A stretch of DNA of 64,000 nt, taken from contig JAEESZ010000004.1 in the NCBI GenBank assembly GCA_016286535.1, positions 124,001-188,000 on the forward strand. The letters are read 5' to 3'. The notes beneath the pieces were generated by a model that was not told the DNA's origin, made no database searches, and worked only from the letters and a program-made list of their open reading frames with translations. Position numbers and translations under genes: made by a program. Below are positions 1-9,101 of this stretch, piece by piece (positions within the stretch are counted from its first letter, which is position 1; the number at the start of each line of letters is the position of its first letter). This DNA comes from Treponema sp. (GTDB lineage Bacteria > Spirochaetota > Spirochaetia > Treponematales > Treponemataceae).

Positions 1-473
1 ATTCCTTTTTTTATAGAAGATACAACAACATTCTGTACGTTTTGAATTTCTTTTTCGTAATCAGCAAGTCTCTGAGGATCAATCTGGGTTCTTACTGCGT
101 AAGAATCGAAAAAGTAAATATAACGTAAAAAAGCCGGCTGATTTTCAAGAAGCGAAGAAAATACTCCAAGTTCCTGTCTTAACTGCTCAAGTCCTGAAGC
201 ATTTTTAAAGGTTTCTTCCAGCATCGGTGGAATAATGCTTTCCCTCTGGTTTTCCCAGGCCCAGATAATTGTTCTTATGGCAATTTCATCCTTGGTTTCG
301 TAATAACGGTAAAGGGATGCAACACCAATTTCTGCCTTTTTTGCTATATCTGTCATGGCAACATTGTCTATACCGTTTACAGAAAAAAGCTCAAAGGCAC
401 AGGAAAGAATTCTGTTCATTCGGGCAAGTCTTAATTCATCTTTTTCTTCGTTATATTTTTCTTTTGCTGTCAT
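1..473 (-). CDS. TetR/AcrR-family transcriptional regulator (3' end outside window)
   Basis: The reading frame opens at the ATG at 473 and runs off the window start, giving 157 residues with no stop. The N-terminus is a TetR-type helix-turn-helix: residues about 15-60 carry ILSCAFELFSVNG, then VAMTDIAKKAEIGVASLYRYY, which is the usual TetR recognition helix pattern. The remainder would be the ligand and dimer domain. It starts 35 bases after the stop of the GT-B-like gene on the same strand, with an AAAGG ribosome site, so it is probably the last gene of the GH36 operon. A perfect palindrome at the operon promoter is the natural candidate for its operator, making it an autoregulated local repressor. 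Ligand unknown. Confidence 0.9.
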   Translation of the reverse strand, partial: MTAKEKYNEEKDELRLARMNRILSCAFELFSVNGIDNVAMTDIAKKAEIGVASLYRYYETKDEIAIRTIIWAWENQRESIIPPMLEETFKNASGLEQLRQELGVFSSLLENQPAFLRYIYFFDSYAVRTQIDPQRLADYEKEIQNVQNVVVSSIKKG

Positions 474-508
474 TTTTTTTAGCCTTTTATTATTTTAATC
501 ATTTTTTT

Positions 509-1987
509 TTAATCATTTATGCCAAGAGCAATTTTTACAGCCTTGTAGGCACCGTCATAAGTTCCAATTTTCTTCTGAGCGATAATTGAATTACACATAC
601 CTTCAATAAGTGCAGGTTCTTCAATAAGCTTTTTTACCATTGCGCTTGCATATTCAGGACTTTCGCATTCTGTTGTACCGTCTCCAAGTTCTGCAGAATG
701 AATTGCACCCCACATTTCGTGACCGCCGATTCTGCGTATAAAAAGTTTTGGAACAGGGTAGAAGGCAAGTTCACTTGGTTTTGTAATAAGAAGGTCACTG
801 GCCCTCATAAGAAGATTTGTGATATAAACTGCAGCAAAAATATCTTTATTGCAGAAAGCATGAATACCATAGCCACTGTCTTTATCTGAACCGTCAATTG
901 CAGCCTTTGCAAAATCAAGTTCCTCCTTCCAGTCGTTAAAGTGCCTTGTAACCATTACGCTCTTGTCACCAAGTTCAGGAATCATATTGTTCAGCATGGT
1001 CCAGACATTTTCATAATCTCCGCAGTTAATGTATATGCAGGCTTTGTTTTCTTTTACATAAGGTAAAAGAGTTTTTATCATTGCGGCAAAGAACTCGCCC
1101 TGAGCTCCGGCTCCGCCAATTGTAAACAAAAAGCGTAAAGGTTTTCCGTCTTTAATTCTTGCAATACGTTTTGCGCAGTCAGCTTCAATATTGCTTACAA
1201 TTTCATGGTCAATATAGTGGCCGGTCCAGACAAGACTTTTTTCATCCATTGGATTCAAAATCTTTTTTCCGTCAAAACCGCTGAGCATTCTGTAGCCCCA
1301 GTAGGCATTGTGAGTCTGAATTGTATGAACGGCTCCTTCGCTTAAGTGCAGTCCCATTGGCCAGTTGTCCGGAATTGCATTTACTACATTTGTCATTCCC
1401 GCATGAATGGCAGCCTGGCTTGGCCATACGTGGGTTGCAATAAAAGGTGTTTCCTTTGGAATTTCTCTAAAAAGTGGTGTCATCAGCTGGGCATTTATCT
1501 GATCTTTTGCATTGTAAGAAAGTTTTTTAAAGCCTTCATAATTCATAGGTTCCCAGAAAAGCTTGTTAAAAAGTTTTGATTTTTGAGAAAGCCTTGAGCC
1601 TAAAGAATATAAATCATTCTGGTAGCCTATGATTTTTGTACAGGTGGTCTCTGAAAAAGAGTTCAAATCAAACCATAAAGGCTGGTAGCCCAGAGAAGCT
1701 GCCGCACTTGCCATTGCCATTGAGATTCTGTAATGACCAAAGCCCATGCGGATATTTCCGATAACAAGGCTCTTGTCATTCATTTCTGAAGCAAAAGTGT
1801 CATTTTTATCATCTTTTTTGGTTACTATGGTCTTACAGTTAAAGGCTGGTGTTAAAACCTGATTATCCTGTAAGGCAAGATGATATTCTGCCTTTCTGTC
1901 ATCTGAAAATTTTCTGATGAATTTTTTCTGTTCTTTTAAGGCTTTTTTGTAGTCCTTATTTGAAATTTCGTTATTAAAAATCTTCAT
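509..1987 (-). CDS. Predicted GT-B-fold glycosyltransferase-like protein
   Basis: 492 residues, no signal peptide. A GFGHYR motif at about residues 82-87 resembles the G-x-GH motif at the start of MGDG-synthase and MurG-like GT-B enzymes. The segment near 395-425 (ITKPSELAFYPVPKLFI, then GGHE) resembles the C-terminal nucleotide-sugar pocket of the same fold, where a Lys-Pro-Ser/Gly-Gly-x-x-x-x-E pattern is usual. Its start lies inside the 3' end of the GH36 gene (14-base overlap) with an AAGGGGG ribosome site there, so translation is coupled. The donor and acceptor are not evident. An alternative is a GT-B-like sugar phosphorylase or a non-catalytic relative. Function is inferred only from these motifs and from context. 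Confidence 0.6.
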   Translation of the reverse strand: MKIFNNEISNKDYKKALKEQKKFIRKFSDDRKAEYHLALQDNQVLTPAFNCKTIVTKKDDKNDTFASEMNDKSLVIGNIRMGFGHYRISMAMASAAASLGYQPLWFDLNSFSETTCTKIIGYQNDLYSLGSRLSQKSKLFNKLFWEPMNYEGFKKLSYNAKDQINAQLMTPLFREIPKETPFIATHVWPSQAAIHAGMTNVVNAIPDNWPMGLHLSEGAVHTIQTHNAYWGYRMLSGFDGKKILNPMDEKSLVWTGHYIDHEIVSNIEADCAKRIARIKDGKPLRFLFTIGGAGAQGEFFAAMIKTLLPYVKENKACIYINCGDYENVWTMLNNMIPELGDKSVMVTRHFNDWKEELDFAKAAIDGSDKDSGYGIHAFCNKDIFAAVYITNLLMRASDLLITKPSELAFYPVPKLFIRRIGGHEMWGAIHSAELGDGTTECESPEYASAMVKKLIEEPALIEGMCNSIIAQKKIGTYDGAYKAVKIALGIND

Positions 1988-3665
1988 ATAACCCCCTTAC
2001 GTAATGATTATTTTTAGCAAGGCTTATTTCGCCCCTGTATTTTCCCGATTTTGACCAAACCTTATAAATATCCTTTCCTGTCTGGTAAACTGCAAATTCT
2101 TCCTTATCAAAAATTTTGATTAATTTTGCAACTTTCTCTGTTAATTCAATTTCTTCTTTTGAATTACAGGTAGCAGGATCATCTGCATACATAATCTGGC
2201 TTCCAAAAAGAATATTTACAGTTGCAATTAGAAGTTTTTCTGCATAAGTTAATGTACAGTTTTCCTTACGAATAAAAATTACATCCGGATCATTTGCAAA
2301 AATGATTTTATTCCATAAGGCTCTTCCAAGTGTGTCCTTTAAGTTTAAATATGCAGAGGTTCTACCATTCCAGCCGATAAACTTCATCAGCTTACTTTCC
2401 CAGTGCTGTAAAGTGTCGCAGCCGATTCTTGAAAGTGGCAGGTTGTTATAGCTTAATTCCATAGGATTTCCACAGCCTAAGTATGCTACATTTTCGCCCT
2501 TGTTATTAAAAACTCTTTTTGTAAGTACCTGAATGGCATTGTTAAAGGCCTGGTAAGAAGGGCAGGCCTTTTTATGTACTCCTTCCAGCATGCCGGCATA
2601 AAGAAAATCAAGTTTAAGATATCTGAAGCCCCAGGTATTGATTGCTTTATCAATCAGTTTATCAAGATGTTCAAGAACTTCATTCTGGCTTAAGTCAAGG
2701 CAGTAGAAGGTTGAGTTTGCACCCCATCTTGGATTCATTCCTGCAGGTACGAGATTACCTTTTTTATTTCGTAAAAGCCAGTGTGGATGGTCGGCTGCAA
2801 GTTTTGAACGTAAGTCAACAATAAATGGTGCAATCCAGAGGCCCGGAATGTAACCTTCGTCACTTATCATCTGAGTGATTTTTTCGGGTCCGGAAGGAAA
2901 GAGTTTTTTATTCCATTCCCAGTCTCCTAAGGCAATCTGGTAACCGTCATCAATCTGGAAAACCGGCTTGTCAAAATAATCAGACTTATTAAGAACTTTT
3001 ATAAGATTTTGTGTATCTTTTAAGGCCATTAAATCATCTGTAATTAATTTTTCATTGATTTTCTCATAGTGATTGTACCAGCTTTCCCAGCCCAGGGCAT
3101 TTTTTCCAAGAAAAGAAATCTGTTCAAAACGTGGACTGAAAAAGGGACTTTCTTTATTGCTGCTTCCAAAGATTTTTTCAAGCTTTTCTCTTGCGTCAAA
3201 ATAAGATGAGGCCTTGATAACTTCTATTTGAGCCATAAGGTCTCCTTTTTTCCATTCCTTGTCTTTATCTGCAAGTTCTACTGTTACGGTGTTTTCTTTT
3301 CTGTTGATTACAAACTGAACCGGTGGAAGTTTCTGATTCAGATTATTCAGGGAAGCAAAAATAAGATATTCCTCTTCGCATCTTAAATAAGTTATAAACT
3401 GGGCAAGAACAATATTTTTTGAGTATTCAAATTTTGATGAAGGGAAGGTAAGCCAGGTGTTCCACTGTCTGATTGCCTTATTTTTTAAAGAAGGTTGTTT
3501 TTTTCCCGGTTCAACTTCAAAGGCAGGATTCCATGACTGCCAGCCACCCAGGTTTATCCAGGCTTTTTTTGCATCTATAGTTTCGCTATAGTCGCGGATG
3601 TTAAAAAGGCCTGCGATTGTATTATTTTTAGCAGTATAATCTTCTGGACTTTTAAATGTAACCAT
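1974..3665 (-). CDS. GH36-family alpha-galactosidase (clan GH-D)
   Basis: 563 residues without a signal peptide, so probably cytoplasmic and acting on imported alpha-galactosides such as raffinose or galactomannan fragments. The catalytic barrel is clear: WESWYNHY, then FQIDDGYQ, GLWIAPF, and YLKLDFLYAG with the likely nucleophile near Asp353. RIGCDT near Asp417 is the likely acid/base. At about 350-420 these match the GH36 layout. It is shorter than the 700-residue GH36 enzymes because the N-terminal beta-supersandwich appears reduced. It is the first gene of a three-gene operon (GT-B-like protein and TetR regulator follow). The promoter and palindrome are at 3701-3754. Exact substrate is not shown by the sequence; alpha-galactosidase is the most likely activity. 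Confidence 0.85.
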   Translation of the reverse strand: MVTFKSPEDYTAKNNTIAGLFNIRDYSETIDAKKAWINLGGWQSWNPAFEVEPGKKQPSLKNKAIRQWNTWLTFPSSKFEYSKNIVLAQFITYLRCEEEYLIFASLNNLNQKLPPVQFVINRKENTVTVELADKDKEWKKGDLMAQIEVIKASSYFDAREKLEKIFGSSNKESPFFSPRFEQISFLGKNALGWESWYNHYEKINEKLITDDLMALKDTQNLIKVLNKSDYFDKPVFQIDDGYQIALGDWEWNKKLFPSGPEKITQMISDEGYIPGLWIAPFIVDLRSKLAADHPHWLLRNKKGNLVPAGMNPRWGANSTFYCLDLSQNEVLEHLDKLIDKAINTWGFRYLKLDFLYAGMLEGVHKKACPSYQAFNNAIQVLTKRVFNNKGENVAYLGCGNPMELSYNNLPLSRIGCDTLQHWESKLMKFIGWNGRTSAYLNLKDTLGRALWNKIIFANDPDVIFIRKENCTLTYAEKLLIATVNILFGSQIMYADDPATCNSKEEIELTEKVAKLIKIFDKEEFAVYQTGKDIYKVWSKSGKYRGEISLAKNNHYVRGLYEDF

Positions 3666-3700
3666 AACAGCTTCCTATTGAAATGATAGAGACTTAATAA

Positions 3701-3723
3701 AAGTGATAGTATTACTATCACTT
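3701..3723. promoter_or_regulatory. 23-bp perfect palindrome, likely repressor operator
   Basis: Two 11-base arms, AAGTGATAGTA and TACTATCACTT, are exact reverse complements around one central T. It lies directly downstream of the -10 box of the GH36 promoter, over the predicted transcription start. That position suits a repressor. The TetR-family gene in the same operon is the best candidate protein. The pairing of protein and site is inference. Confidence 0.75.
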
Positions 3724-3726
3724 ACT

Positions 3727-3754
3727 ATAATATCATAATTAAAAATGCTGTCAA
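3727..3754 (-). promoter_or_regulatory. Sigma-70 promoter of the GH36 operon
   Basis: Read on the minus strand: -35 TTGACA (3754-3749), 16-base spacer, -10 TATTAT (3732-3727). It lies in the 105-base gap after rlmN, so the GH36 operon has its own start. Confidence 0.75.
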
Positions 3755-3770
3755 TGATTTTTTTTTGCTT

Positions 3771-4799
3771 TTATTGATTATCTGCTTTTTTACTGACTCC
3801 CAGCTGACCGCAGGCACCGCCAATTTTTCTTCCGCGACGGGTTCTTAAAGTAACATTTAAGCCTTCTCTTTCTAAGAGACTGACAAACTTTTGTACTTCG
3901 TTTTTACCGGGTTCTGTAAAAGGCAGGCTTGAAACCGGATTCCAGGGAATAAGGTTTATGTTTACATCAGAATCAGCTGCAAAGTTTATAAGGTTTCTGG
4001 CTGATTTTTCGTCAGTGTTTGTGTCATGAAGTAAGGCTGCTTCCAGGGTGACTCTTTTACCTGATTTTTCTGCGTAATAGTCAATTGCCTTTTTAAGCTC
4101 GCTTAAAGGATTTCCGATTGTAACCGGCATTATTTCTTTTCTTAATTCTTCGTTGGCGGTGGTAAGGGAGACTGCAAGCCTGATGTGGGGGCCGTTATCT
4201 GCAAGATCATAAATACCTTTTACAATGCCGCAGGTAGAAAGGGTAATTCTCTTGGAAGAAAGGGCTCTTCCATCTTTATGACAGAGAATCTGAATTGCCT
4301 TTCTTATGGCAGAAAGATTCTGCATTGGTTCTCCCATTCCCATAAAAACGATGTTATCGAGTTTGCCTGCAATTTTTTCAAGGTACAAAAACTGCTCTAC
4401 TATTTCGTAAGCTTCCAGATTTCTTGAAAGTCCAAGAGTTCCTGTCATACAAAAAGCGCATTTCATGGCACAACCGGCCTGACAACTTACGCAGGCAGTT
4501 TTTCTGTCTTCTTTGTCGGTAAGTAAAACTGTTTCAACTGCATTATTGTCTGAAAGGGTAATCTGAAGCTTAATTGTTCCGTCCGGATCTTTTAAAATAT
4601 TAGAAACCTTTGAGGAACGTAAGAGGGCTTTTTCTTTAAGTTGATTTCTTAAATCAAGACTGAGATTGGTCATGGAATCAAAATCTTCAACTCCCTGACC
4701 AACCCATTTAAAAATTTGTTTTCCTCTAAAAGCCTGACCTAAGTCAAGCTTTTGAGTAATTTCATCGCTAAGTAAACCTGTAAGAACTATTTTATCCAT
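3771..4799 (-). CDS. rlmN: 23S rRNA (adenine2503-C2)-methyltransferase RlmN
   Basis: 342 residues, the usual RlmN length. It methylates C2 of A2503 in 23S rRNA, and in this family often also A37 of some tRNAs, by radical-SAM chemistry. The radical-SAM cluster cysteines are Cys110, Cys114 and Cys117 (CAMKCAFC). The family's second catalytic cysteine is in GGACGQLG near the C-terminus (about Cys330). FMGMGEPMQN is the conserved SAM-binding element. The start ATG lies 9 bases after the TPR gene stop, so the two are probably co-transcribed. Confidence 0.97.
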   Translation of the reverse strand: MDKIVLTGLLSDEITQKLDLGQAFRGKQIFKWVGQGVEDFDSMTNLSLDLRNQLKEKALLRSSKVSNILKDPDGTIKLQITLSDNNAVETVLLTDKEDRKTACVSCQAGCAMKCAFCMTGTLGLSRNLEAYEIVEQFLYLEKIAGKLDNIVFMGMGEPMQNLSAIRKAIQILCHKDGRALSSKRITLSTCGIVKGIYDLADNGPHIRLAVSLTTANEELRKEIMPVTIGNPLSELKKAIDYYAEKSGKRVTLEAALLHDTNTDEKSARNLINFAADSDVNINLIPWNPVSSLPFTEPGKNEVQKFVSLLEREGLNVTLRTRRGRKIGGACGQLGVSKKADNQ

Positions 4800-4808
4800 A
4801 ATTAAAAA

Positions 4809-5978
4809 CTAACTTCGATTGATTTTTTCGAGTGCAGTTCTAATTATGTTGTTTCGTCCGTCAGATTTCAAGTACTCTTCGAGAAGTTTTACAGCATCGT
4901 TCTTTCTGTTAAGACTTACATAACAGTCTGCAAGGTCGATGTATAATCTTCCGTTTCTTGGATCATTTTTAATAAGATTTTCAAATCTGGCTGCAGCCTG
5001 TTCAATATTGCCTTCCCCCTTACAGATTAAGGCAAGTCCAATTGCTGCATAAATATCAAAATCAATTTCGAGTGCCTTGTTGTAATATTCTTTAGCCTTG
5101 TCGTAGTTTCCTGTTGTTCTGAAGGCATCTCCTGCACGGGTAAGAATTACCTTGTTGTTAGGATCAATTTCAAGAATTTTATTCCAGTATTCAATTGATT
5201 TGTACTGCTGGTTCATACCCCGGTAGCAGTCTGCAAGACCGAAGAGGGCATAGAAGTTATGAGGTTCTCTTTCAAGGGCTTTTTCAAAATATGGAACTCC
5301 CTTGTCAAAAGTCTTTAATTTTCTATGGCAGTTTCCAATAGAAGTAAGAACACGAATATCTACGCTGTCTTTATTAATGTCATAAACTTTTGTCCAGTAA
5401 TAAAGAGCATCCTTATATTCCTTAAAATCATAGTTTAAGTGACCAAGACCAATTAAGGCATATGGATTATTTAATTCCATTTCAAGAACTTTCAGGTATA
5501 AATCTTTAGATTTCTTAAAATCGTGGATTTTTCTGTAGGCATCTGCAACTCTTGTAATTACTGTGATGTTTTTATCATCGTGAACAAGGTACTGCTGCCA
5601 TACATCAATAGCCTTGCTGAACTGATTTTGAGATTTGTAACAGTCAGCAAGTCCAAATAAAGCATAGTTATTTGAAGGATAGTAGTTGAGACATTTCTGA
5701 TAATACTTAATAGCAAGATCCATGTGGTTCTGTTTTCTTTCTGTATCACCAAGTCCTACCAGTGCGTAATTGTTATTTTCTTCAATTTCAAGAATTTCTT
5801 CAAAAGCGCTTTTTGCACCTTCAAAATCGTTTTCTTTAATCAGCTGATATCCGCGTTTAGAGATTTCTGTGATTTTTGCCAGGGTTTCATTTGTGTCGGC
5901 CGATTCCATTGGAGGCATCTGTGGCATCTGAAAATCATCTGGTAAGTAATTGTCATTTTCTGTAATACTATTTTGCAT
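4809..5978 (-). CDS. Tetratricopeptide-repeat protein
   Basis: 389 residues made almost entirely of TPR units from about residue 30 to 380. The recurring pattern is YALxGLxDCY, then YYxKxLExxPxN, at a period of about 34 residues, roughly nine to ten units. There is no signal peptide or membrane segment, so it is probably a cytoplasmic scaffold for protein contacts. A GAAAGGA ribosome site precedes the ATG. It sits between a small spirochaetal protein and rlmN on the same strand. Partner proteins cannot be told from the sequence. Confidence 0.85.
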   Translation of the reverse strand: MQNSITENDNYLPDDFQMPQMPPMESADTNETLAKITEISKRGYQLIKENDFEGAKSAFEEILEIEENNNYALVGLGDTERKQNHMDLAIKYYQKCLNYYPSNNYALFGLADCYKSQNQFSKAIDVWQQYLVHDDKNITVITRVADAYRKIHDFKKSKDLYLKVLEMELNNPYALIGLGHLNYDFKEYKDALYYWTKVYDINKDSVDIRVLTSIGNCHRKLKTFDKGVPYFEKALEREPHNFYALFGLADCYRGMNQQYKSIEYWNKILEIDPNNKVILTRAGDAFRTTGNYDKAKEYYNKALEIDFDIYAAIGLALICKGEGNIEQAAARFENLIKNDPRNGRLYIDLADCYVSLNRKNDAVKLLEEYLKSDGRNNIIRTALEKINRS

Positions 5979-6018
5979 AATTTTTATCCTTTCATCTTTT
6001 TTATATTTTATTCACTTT

Positions 6019-6381
6019 TTATTCAGTTTCTTTTATTAAAGAAGAGATAACTTTTGCTATATTTTCGTATATAGGTTCGCTGTCTCTTTTGTTATGGGCC
6101 AGATAATAGGCTTTTAAGGCCTTAAGGCTCTGGTTTTGATTCATATAGAAATCACCAACCCTTGTAAGACCGTCAGAATAGCCTGTCGTAATAAATATAC
6201 GTCTGGCATCTTCTATATTTCCATTGTTAAACATTGCATTGGCTTTTCTGTTTAGAATTACTTTCTGATCAGAAGATAGTCCAGAAACAGGATTGTCTGT
6301 GACTTTTATAAAACCATCAGGAGTTTGCTTTTGAGAAATATTTTGTTTTAAATTATTTTCTAACTCGTCTCTCTTTTTCAT
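6019..6381 (-). CDS. Conserved hypothetical protein, helical, 120 aa
   Basis: 120 residues, mostly charged and predicted helical, with no signal peptide. The segment from about residue 40 onward (NAMFNNGNIEDARRIFITTGYSDGL) looks like one or two degenerate TPR-like helical hairpins, in keeping with the downstream TPR gene 40 bases away. I do not recognise a named family. It is probably co-transcribed with the TPR protein and rlmN. Confidence 0.7.
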   Translation of the reverse strand: MKKRDELENNLKQNISQKQTPDGFIKVTDNPVSGLSSDQKVILNRKANAMFNNGNIEDARRIFITTGYSDGLTRVGDFYMNQNQSLKALKAYYLAHNKRDSEPIYENIAKVISSLIKETE

Positions 6382-6455
6382 TTATTGATAAACTTTCTTA
6401 TTCTTACTTAATAATATCATAAAATTCAATTATGTCAAAAGTTAATAAAATCTTT

Positions 6456-7001
6456 TCAGGATTTATATGTATAAAAATCAACTATAGAGCGGCCATAAAC
6501 CCTCTGGTCGCTTCTTGTTAATTTTCCAATTGTATCAGGCATAAAGTGTTCTTCCGGTCTGTGAACCAGAATTGTTCCTCCCTGATTTAATAAACCGTTT
6601 GTGTCGGCCTGCAATACCAGGTCTTCGTGAAATTTGTAGGGGAAGGGCGGATCAAAAAAGATGTAATCAAAACTGCTTTTGCATCTTTTTATAAAATATT
6701 CAACAGGCATAAAATGGCACTGTATTTTCACTCCGCATTCTTCCTGTGCAACTTTTACATTTTCTAAAACAGTATTTACTTTGATTCTGTCTTTTTCGCA
6801 AAGTTCAACTTTTGAAGCACCACGGCTTACTGCTTCTATTGCTATTGTTCCTGAACCGCTGAATAAATCCAGCCAGGATTTTCCGCTTAAATCTCCTAAA
6901 ATTGAAAAAACAGATTCTCTCATTCGGTCCATGGCCGGTCTGATTACTCCGTCAGGACACTTTATAATTCTTCCTTTTAATTTTCCACCGGTAATTCTCA
7001 T
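6456..7001 (-). CDS. rsmD: 16S rRNA (guanine966-N2)-methyltransferase RsmD
   Basis: 181 residues, standard RsmD length. It makes m2G966 in 16S rRNA using S-adenosylmethionine. The N-terminal MRITGGKLKGR is typical. SAM motif I is LDLFSGSGTIAIEA (about 44-57). The catalytic motif IV is DPPF (about 117-120). It starts 8 bases after the ankyrin gene stop and so is probably in the same transcript. Confidence 0.95.
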   Translation of the reverse strand: MRITGGKLKGRIIKCPDGVIRPAMDRMRESVFSILGDLSGKSWLDLFSGSGTIAIEAVSRGASKVELCEKDRIKVNTVLENVKVAQEECGVKIQCHFMPVEYFIKRCKSSFDYIFFDPPFPYKFHEDLVLQADTNGLLNQGGTILVHRPEEHFMPDTIGKLTRSDQRVYGRSIVDFYTYKS

Positions 7002-7009
7002 TGCTAAAC

Positions 7010-8851
7010 CTACTTTTTGTTTAATGCCCAGTAATTTTCGTCGTGTTTTAGCTTTGAATTCTTTGAAGCATATTCAAAGGCTGTTTTTCCTTCTGTAGAG
7101 CGGACTGTTGTAATACAGCCGTTATCAAGAAGAAGTTTTATTACATTTGTTGAATTTCCATATTGAGCGGCATACATTAAAGGAGTTTTTCCTTCGTAGA
7201 AGGTATTGAGCTGCAATGATTTTTCAAGGAAGAGCTTGATTTTTGCCATCTGAATATATTCAGGAATTAATGATGATGAAAGAATCTGGGTAAAAGCCTT
7301 TAATAATTCTTTTTCTGAAGTTGAATAATATTCCAGAAGCATTTTTAAAATCTGAGGATTGTTATTATAGCAGGCAGCTATTAAAAGGGCAGAGGAGTCA
7401 AAATTATTTTTTGCCTTAACATCTGCATCTGCATTAAGAAGTAAAGAAACTGTCTGAACGCCTTCCTGATATCTTACAGCGTACATTAAGGCAGTCCAGC
7501 CGTCTTTGTCTTTTGCATTTATGTCTGCTCCCGAATCTATAAGAAGTTTTAACTGCCATTCATTTCCAATTTTTGCAGCCTTCATGGCAAGAGTCTGGCC
7601 GTTTATATCTTTTTCATCAGGATTTTCAATTAATGGAGCTTCCTCATATTCATAATCTTCCGGAAGTTCTGCAGGTTCATCCTTCATGTAATCCTGAAGA
7701 TATTCCTTTTTGTAGCGTGGAACTTCTGTATTCTGATTTACATTTTCAAGAGCTTTTTTTATGGATTCTTCCTGCTCCTGTCTTTCTTTTTCTAATCTTT
7801 CCTGTTCCAGTCTTTCCTGCTCAAGTCTTTCCTGTTCCAGTCTCTCCTGTTCAAGACGTTCTTTTTCGAGTCTTTCCTGTTCAAGTCTTTCTTTTTCAAG
7901 GCGTTCTTTTTCTAATCTTTCCTGTTCTAAGCGTTCTTTTTCAAGACGCTCTTTTTCAAGGCGTTCCTGTTCAAGCCTTTCTCTTTCCAGTCTCTCCCTT
8001 TCGAGTCTTTCTTCTTCAAGACGTTTTTCTTCAAGTTCTATGGCAAGGTCTGTAGCAAAATCTGCAGTAGATCTTGAACCTTCATGTTTTACTGCAGGAT
8101 CGGTATTTTCTGTTGCTGCAGGAGTATTGCTTTTCTTTGCTTTTTTTGCCTCTTTGTCAGCTTTTGCTTTAGCTTCTTTTTCGGCTTTCTGTTTTGCAAG
8201 TTCGTCGGCTTTAGCCTTTTCTTTTGCTTCTTTATCTGCCTGCTGTTTTGCTAATTCTTCCTGTTTAGCTTTTTCTTTGGCTTCTTTTTCGGCTTTCTGT
8301 TTTGCAAGTTCTTCGGCTTTAGCCTTTTCTTTTGCCTCTTTTTCGGCCTGTTTTTTATTTTTACTGTCTTCTTTTACGCTGCTTTCTTCTTTTGTCGAAG
8401 AAACACTTGTGCTTACTGCTTCTTTTTCTGAAGAAGTTTTTTTAGAAGCTTCTTTTTTTGCCTGCTTGTCTTTTTCTTTCTGGAACTTTTTTTGTACTGA
8501 AGCTTTTGGTGTGGCATTGTATTTAGAACAGGCTTTTTCATAGTCTGTAAAGAATTCTTCCCAGATTCTGTTATAAATTTCTGAAAGTTTTTTAGAAGGT
8601 TTGTCGGTAACAATTTTTGAATTAAATGAAATACAGGTAAAGCCGTCTTCACTTATGCCTTCAGCAATCCAGACTGCTACAGTTTCTTCCAGAGAAAGAA
8701 AAGGTCCTTTTACTACAGTGGAAGGTTTATCTGATGAAACTCTGTTTATATAATATTTATCATCTTCAAGGTTTGTTTTTGCGGTAAGTGAAAAAACTGA
8801 TACAAAAGAAATCAAAATAAGTGATGTAATAAATCTTTTCCTATTATTCAT
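7010..8851 (-). CDS. Exported ankyrin-repeat protein with long charged heptad-like repeat
   Basis: 613 residues. A signal peptide (about 1-24, [21 protein letters not shown]) points to the periplasm or envelope. After a short N-terminal domain comes a Lys/Ala/Glu-rich stretch (about 115-235, repeats of [16 protein letters not shown]). Then follows a run of about 17 [10 protein letters not shown] pentads (about 275-365), likely one long single helix or coiled coil. From about residue 415 to the end there are ankyrin repeats ([17 protein letters not shown] and similar). This makes a stalk-plus-ankyrin layout. The start has no ribosome site and the -10 box is only 7 bases upstream, so the message may be leaderless. 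The repeat length may vary between strains. Function is unknown. Confidence 0.8.
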   Translation of the reverse strand: MNNRKRFITSLILISFVSVFSLTAKTNLEDDKYYINRVSSDKPSTVVKGPFLSLEETVAVWIAEGISEDGFTCISFNSKIVTDKPSKKLSEIYNRIWEEFFTDYEKACSKYNATPKASVQKKFQKEKDKQAKKEASKKTSSEKEAVSTSVSSTKEESSVKEDSKNKKQAEKEAKEKAKAEELAKQKAEKEAKEKAKQEELAKQQADKEAKEKAKADELAKQKAEKEAKAKADKEAKKAKKSNTPAATENTDPAVKHEGSRSTADFATDLAIELEEKRLEEERLERERLERERLEQERLEKERLEKERLEQERLEKERLEKERLEQERLEKERLEQERLEQERLEQERLEQERLEKERQEQEESIKKALENVNQNTEVPRYKKEYLQDYMKDEPAELPEDYEYEEAPLIENPDEKDINGQTLAMKAAKIGNEWQLKLLIDSGADINAKDKDGWTALMYAVRYQEGVQTVSLLLNADADVKAKNNFDSSALLIAACYNNNPQILKMLLEYYSTSEKELLKAFTQILSSSLIPEYIQMAKIKLFLEKSLQLNTFYEGKTPLMYAAQYGNSTNVIKLLLDNGCITTVRSTEGKTAFEYASKNSKLKHDENYWALNKK

Positions 8852-8858
8852 AGTAAAA

Positions 8859-8887
8859 ATTATAACTTATTAATGATTTTGTAACAA
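8859..8887 (-). promoter_or_regulatory. Promoter of the ankyrin/rsmD unit
   Basis: Minus strand: -35 TTGTTA (8887-8882), 17-base spacer, -10 TATAAT (8864-8859). The expected start of transcription is at about 8852, one base before the ATG at 8851. Confidence 0.75.
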
Positions 8888-8907
8888 CACTATATTTCTA
8901 CTTATTA

Positions 8908-8936
8908 TTGACCTAAAAAAGGATTTTAAGTATATT
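8908..8936 (+). promoter_or_regulatory. Promoter of the rpsF operon
   Basis: -35 TTGACC (8908-8913), 17-base spacer, -10 TATATT (8931-8936). It is divergent from the ankyrin promoter. It leaves a leader of about 160 bases before rpsF. Confidence 0.75.
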
Positions 8937-8949
8937 ATTAGAACCCCTT

Positions 8950-9085
8950 GGAAATCACGTTGATGATTTTCCTTGTCCATAAGGAGGAATAAAAGTTGCT
9001 TTATGCAGCTTTTATTTACAGTCTAGAATCGTCGATTTGAGGATTGTATTATTGTCCTCCGAACTTTTCTGCATAGTCAGAAAAA
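8950..9085 (+). promoter_or_regulatory. Structured 5' leader of rpsF operon (candidate ribosomal-protein autoregulation element)
   Basis: Four short hairpins can be drawn in the leader: 8950-8972 (GGAAATCA with TGATTTTCC), 8990-9014 (TAAAAGTTGC with GCAGCTTTTA), 9039-9059 (GAGGA with TCCTC), and 9066-9085 (TTTCTG with CAGAAA). A CCTCCGAAC segment follows the third stem. Many bacteria have an S6:S18-binding leader RNA at this place with a conserved CCG. Whether this is that element is a guess from position and the CCG only. Confidence 0.4.
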
Positions 9086-9101
9086 TATTCAGGAGATACT
9101 T

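Noticed and set aside
7761-8543. Long Ser-rich open frame on the plus strand across the ankyrin gene
   Set aside because: It is the mirror of the Lys/Glu/Ala repeat on the other strand; composition is explained by the repeat, and there is no ribosome site.
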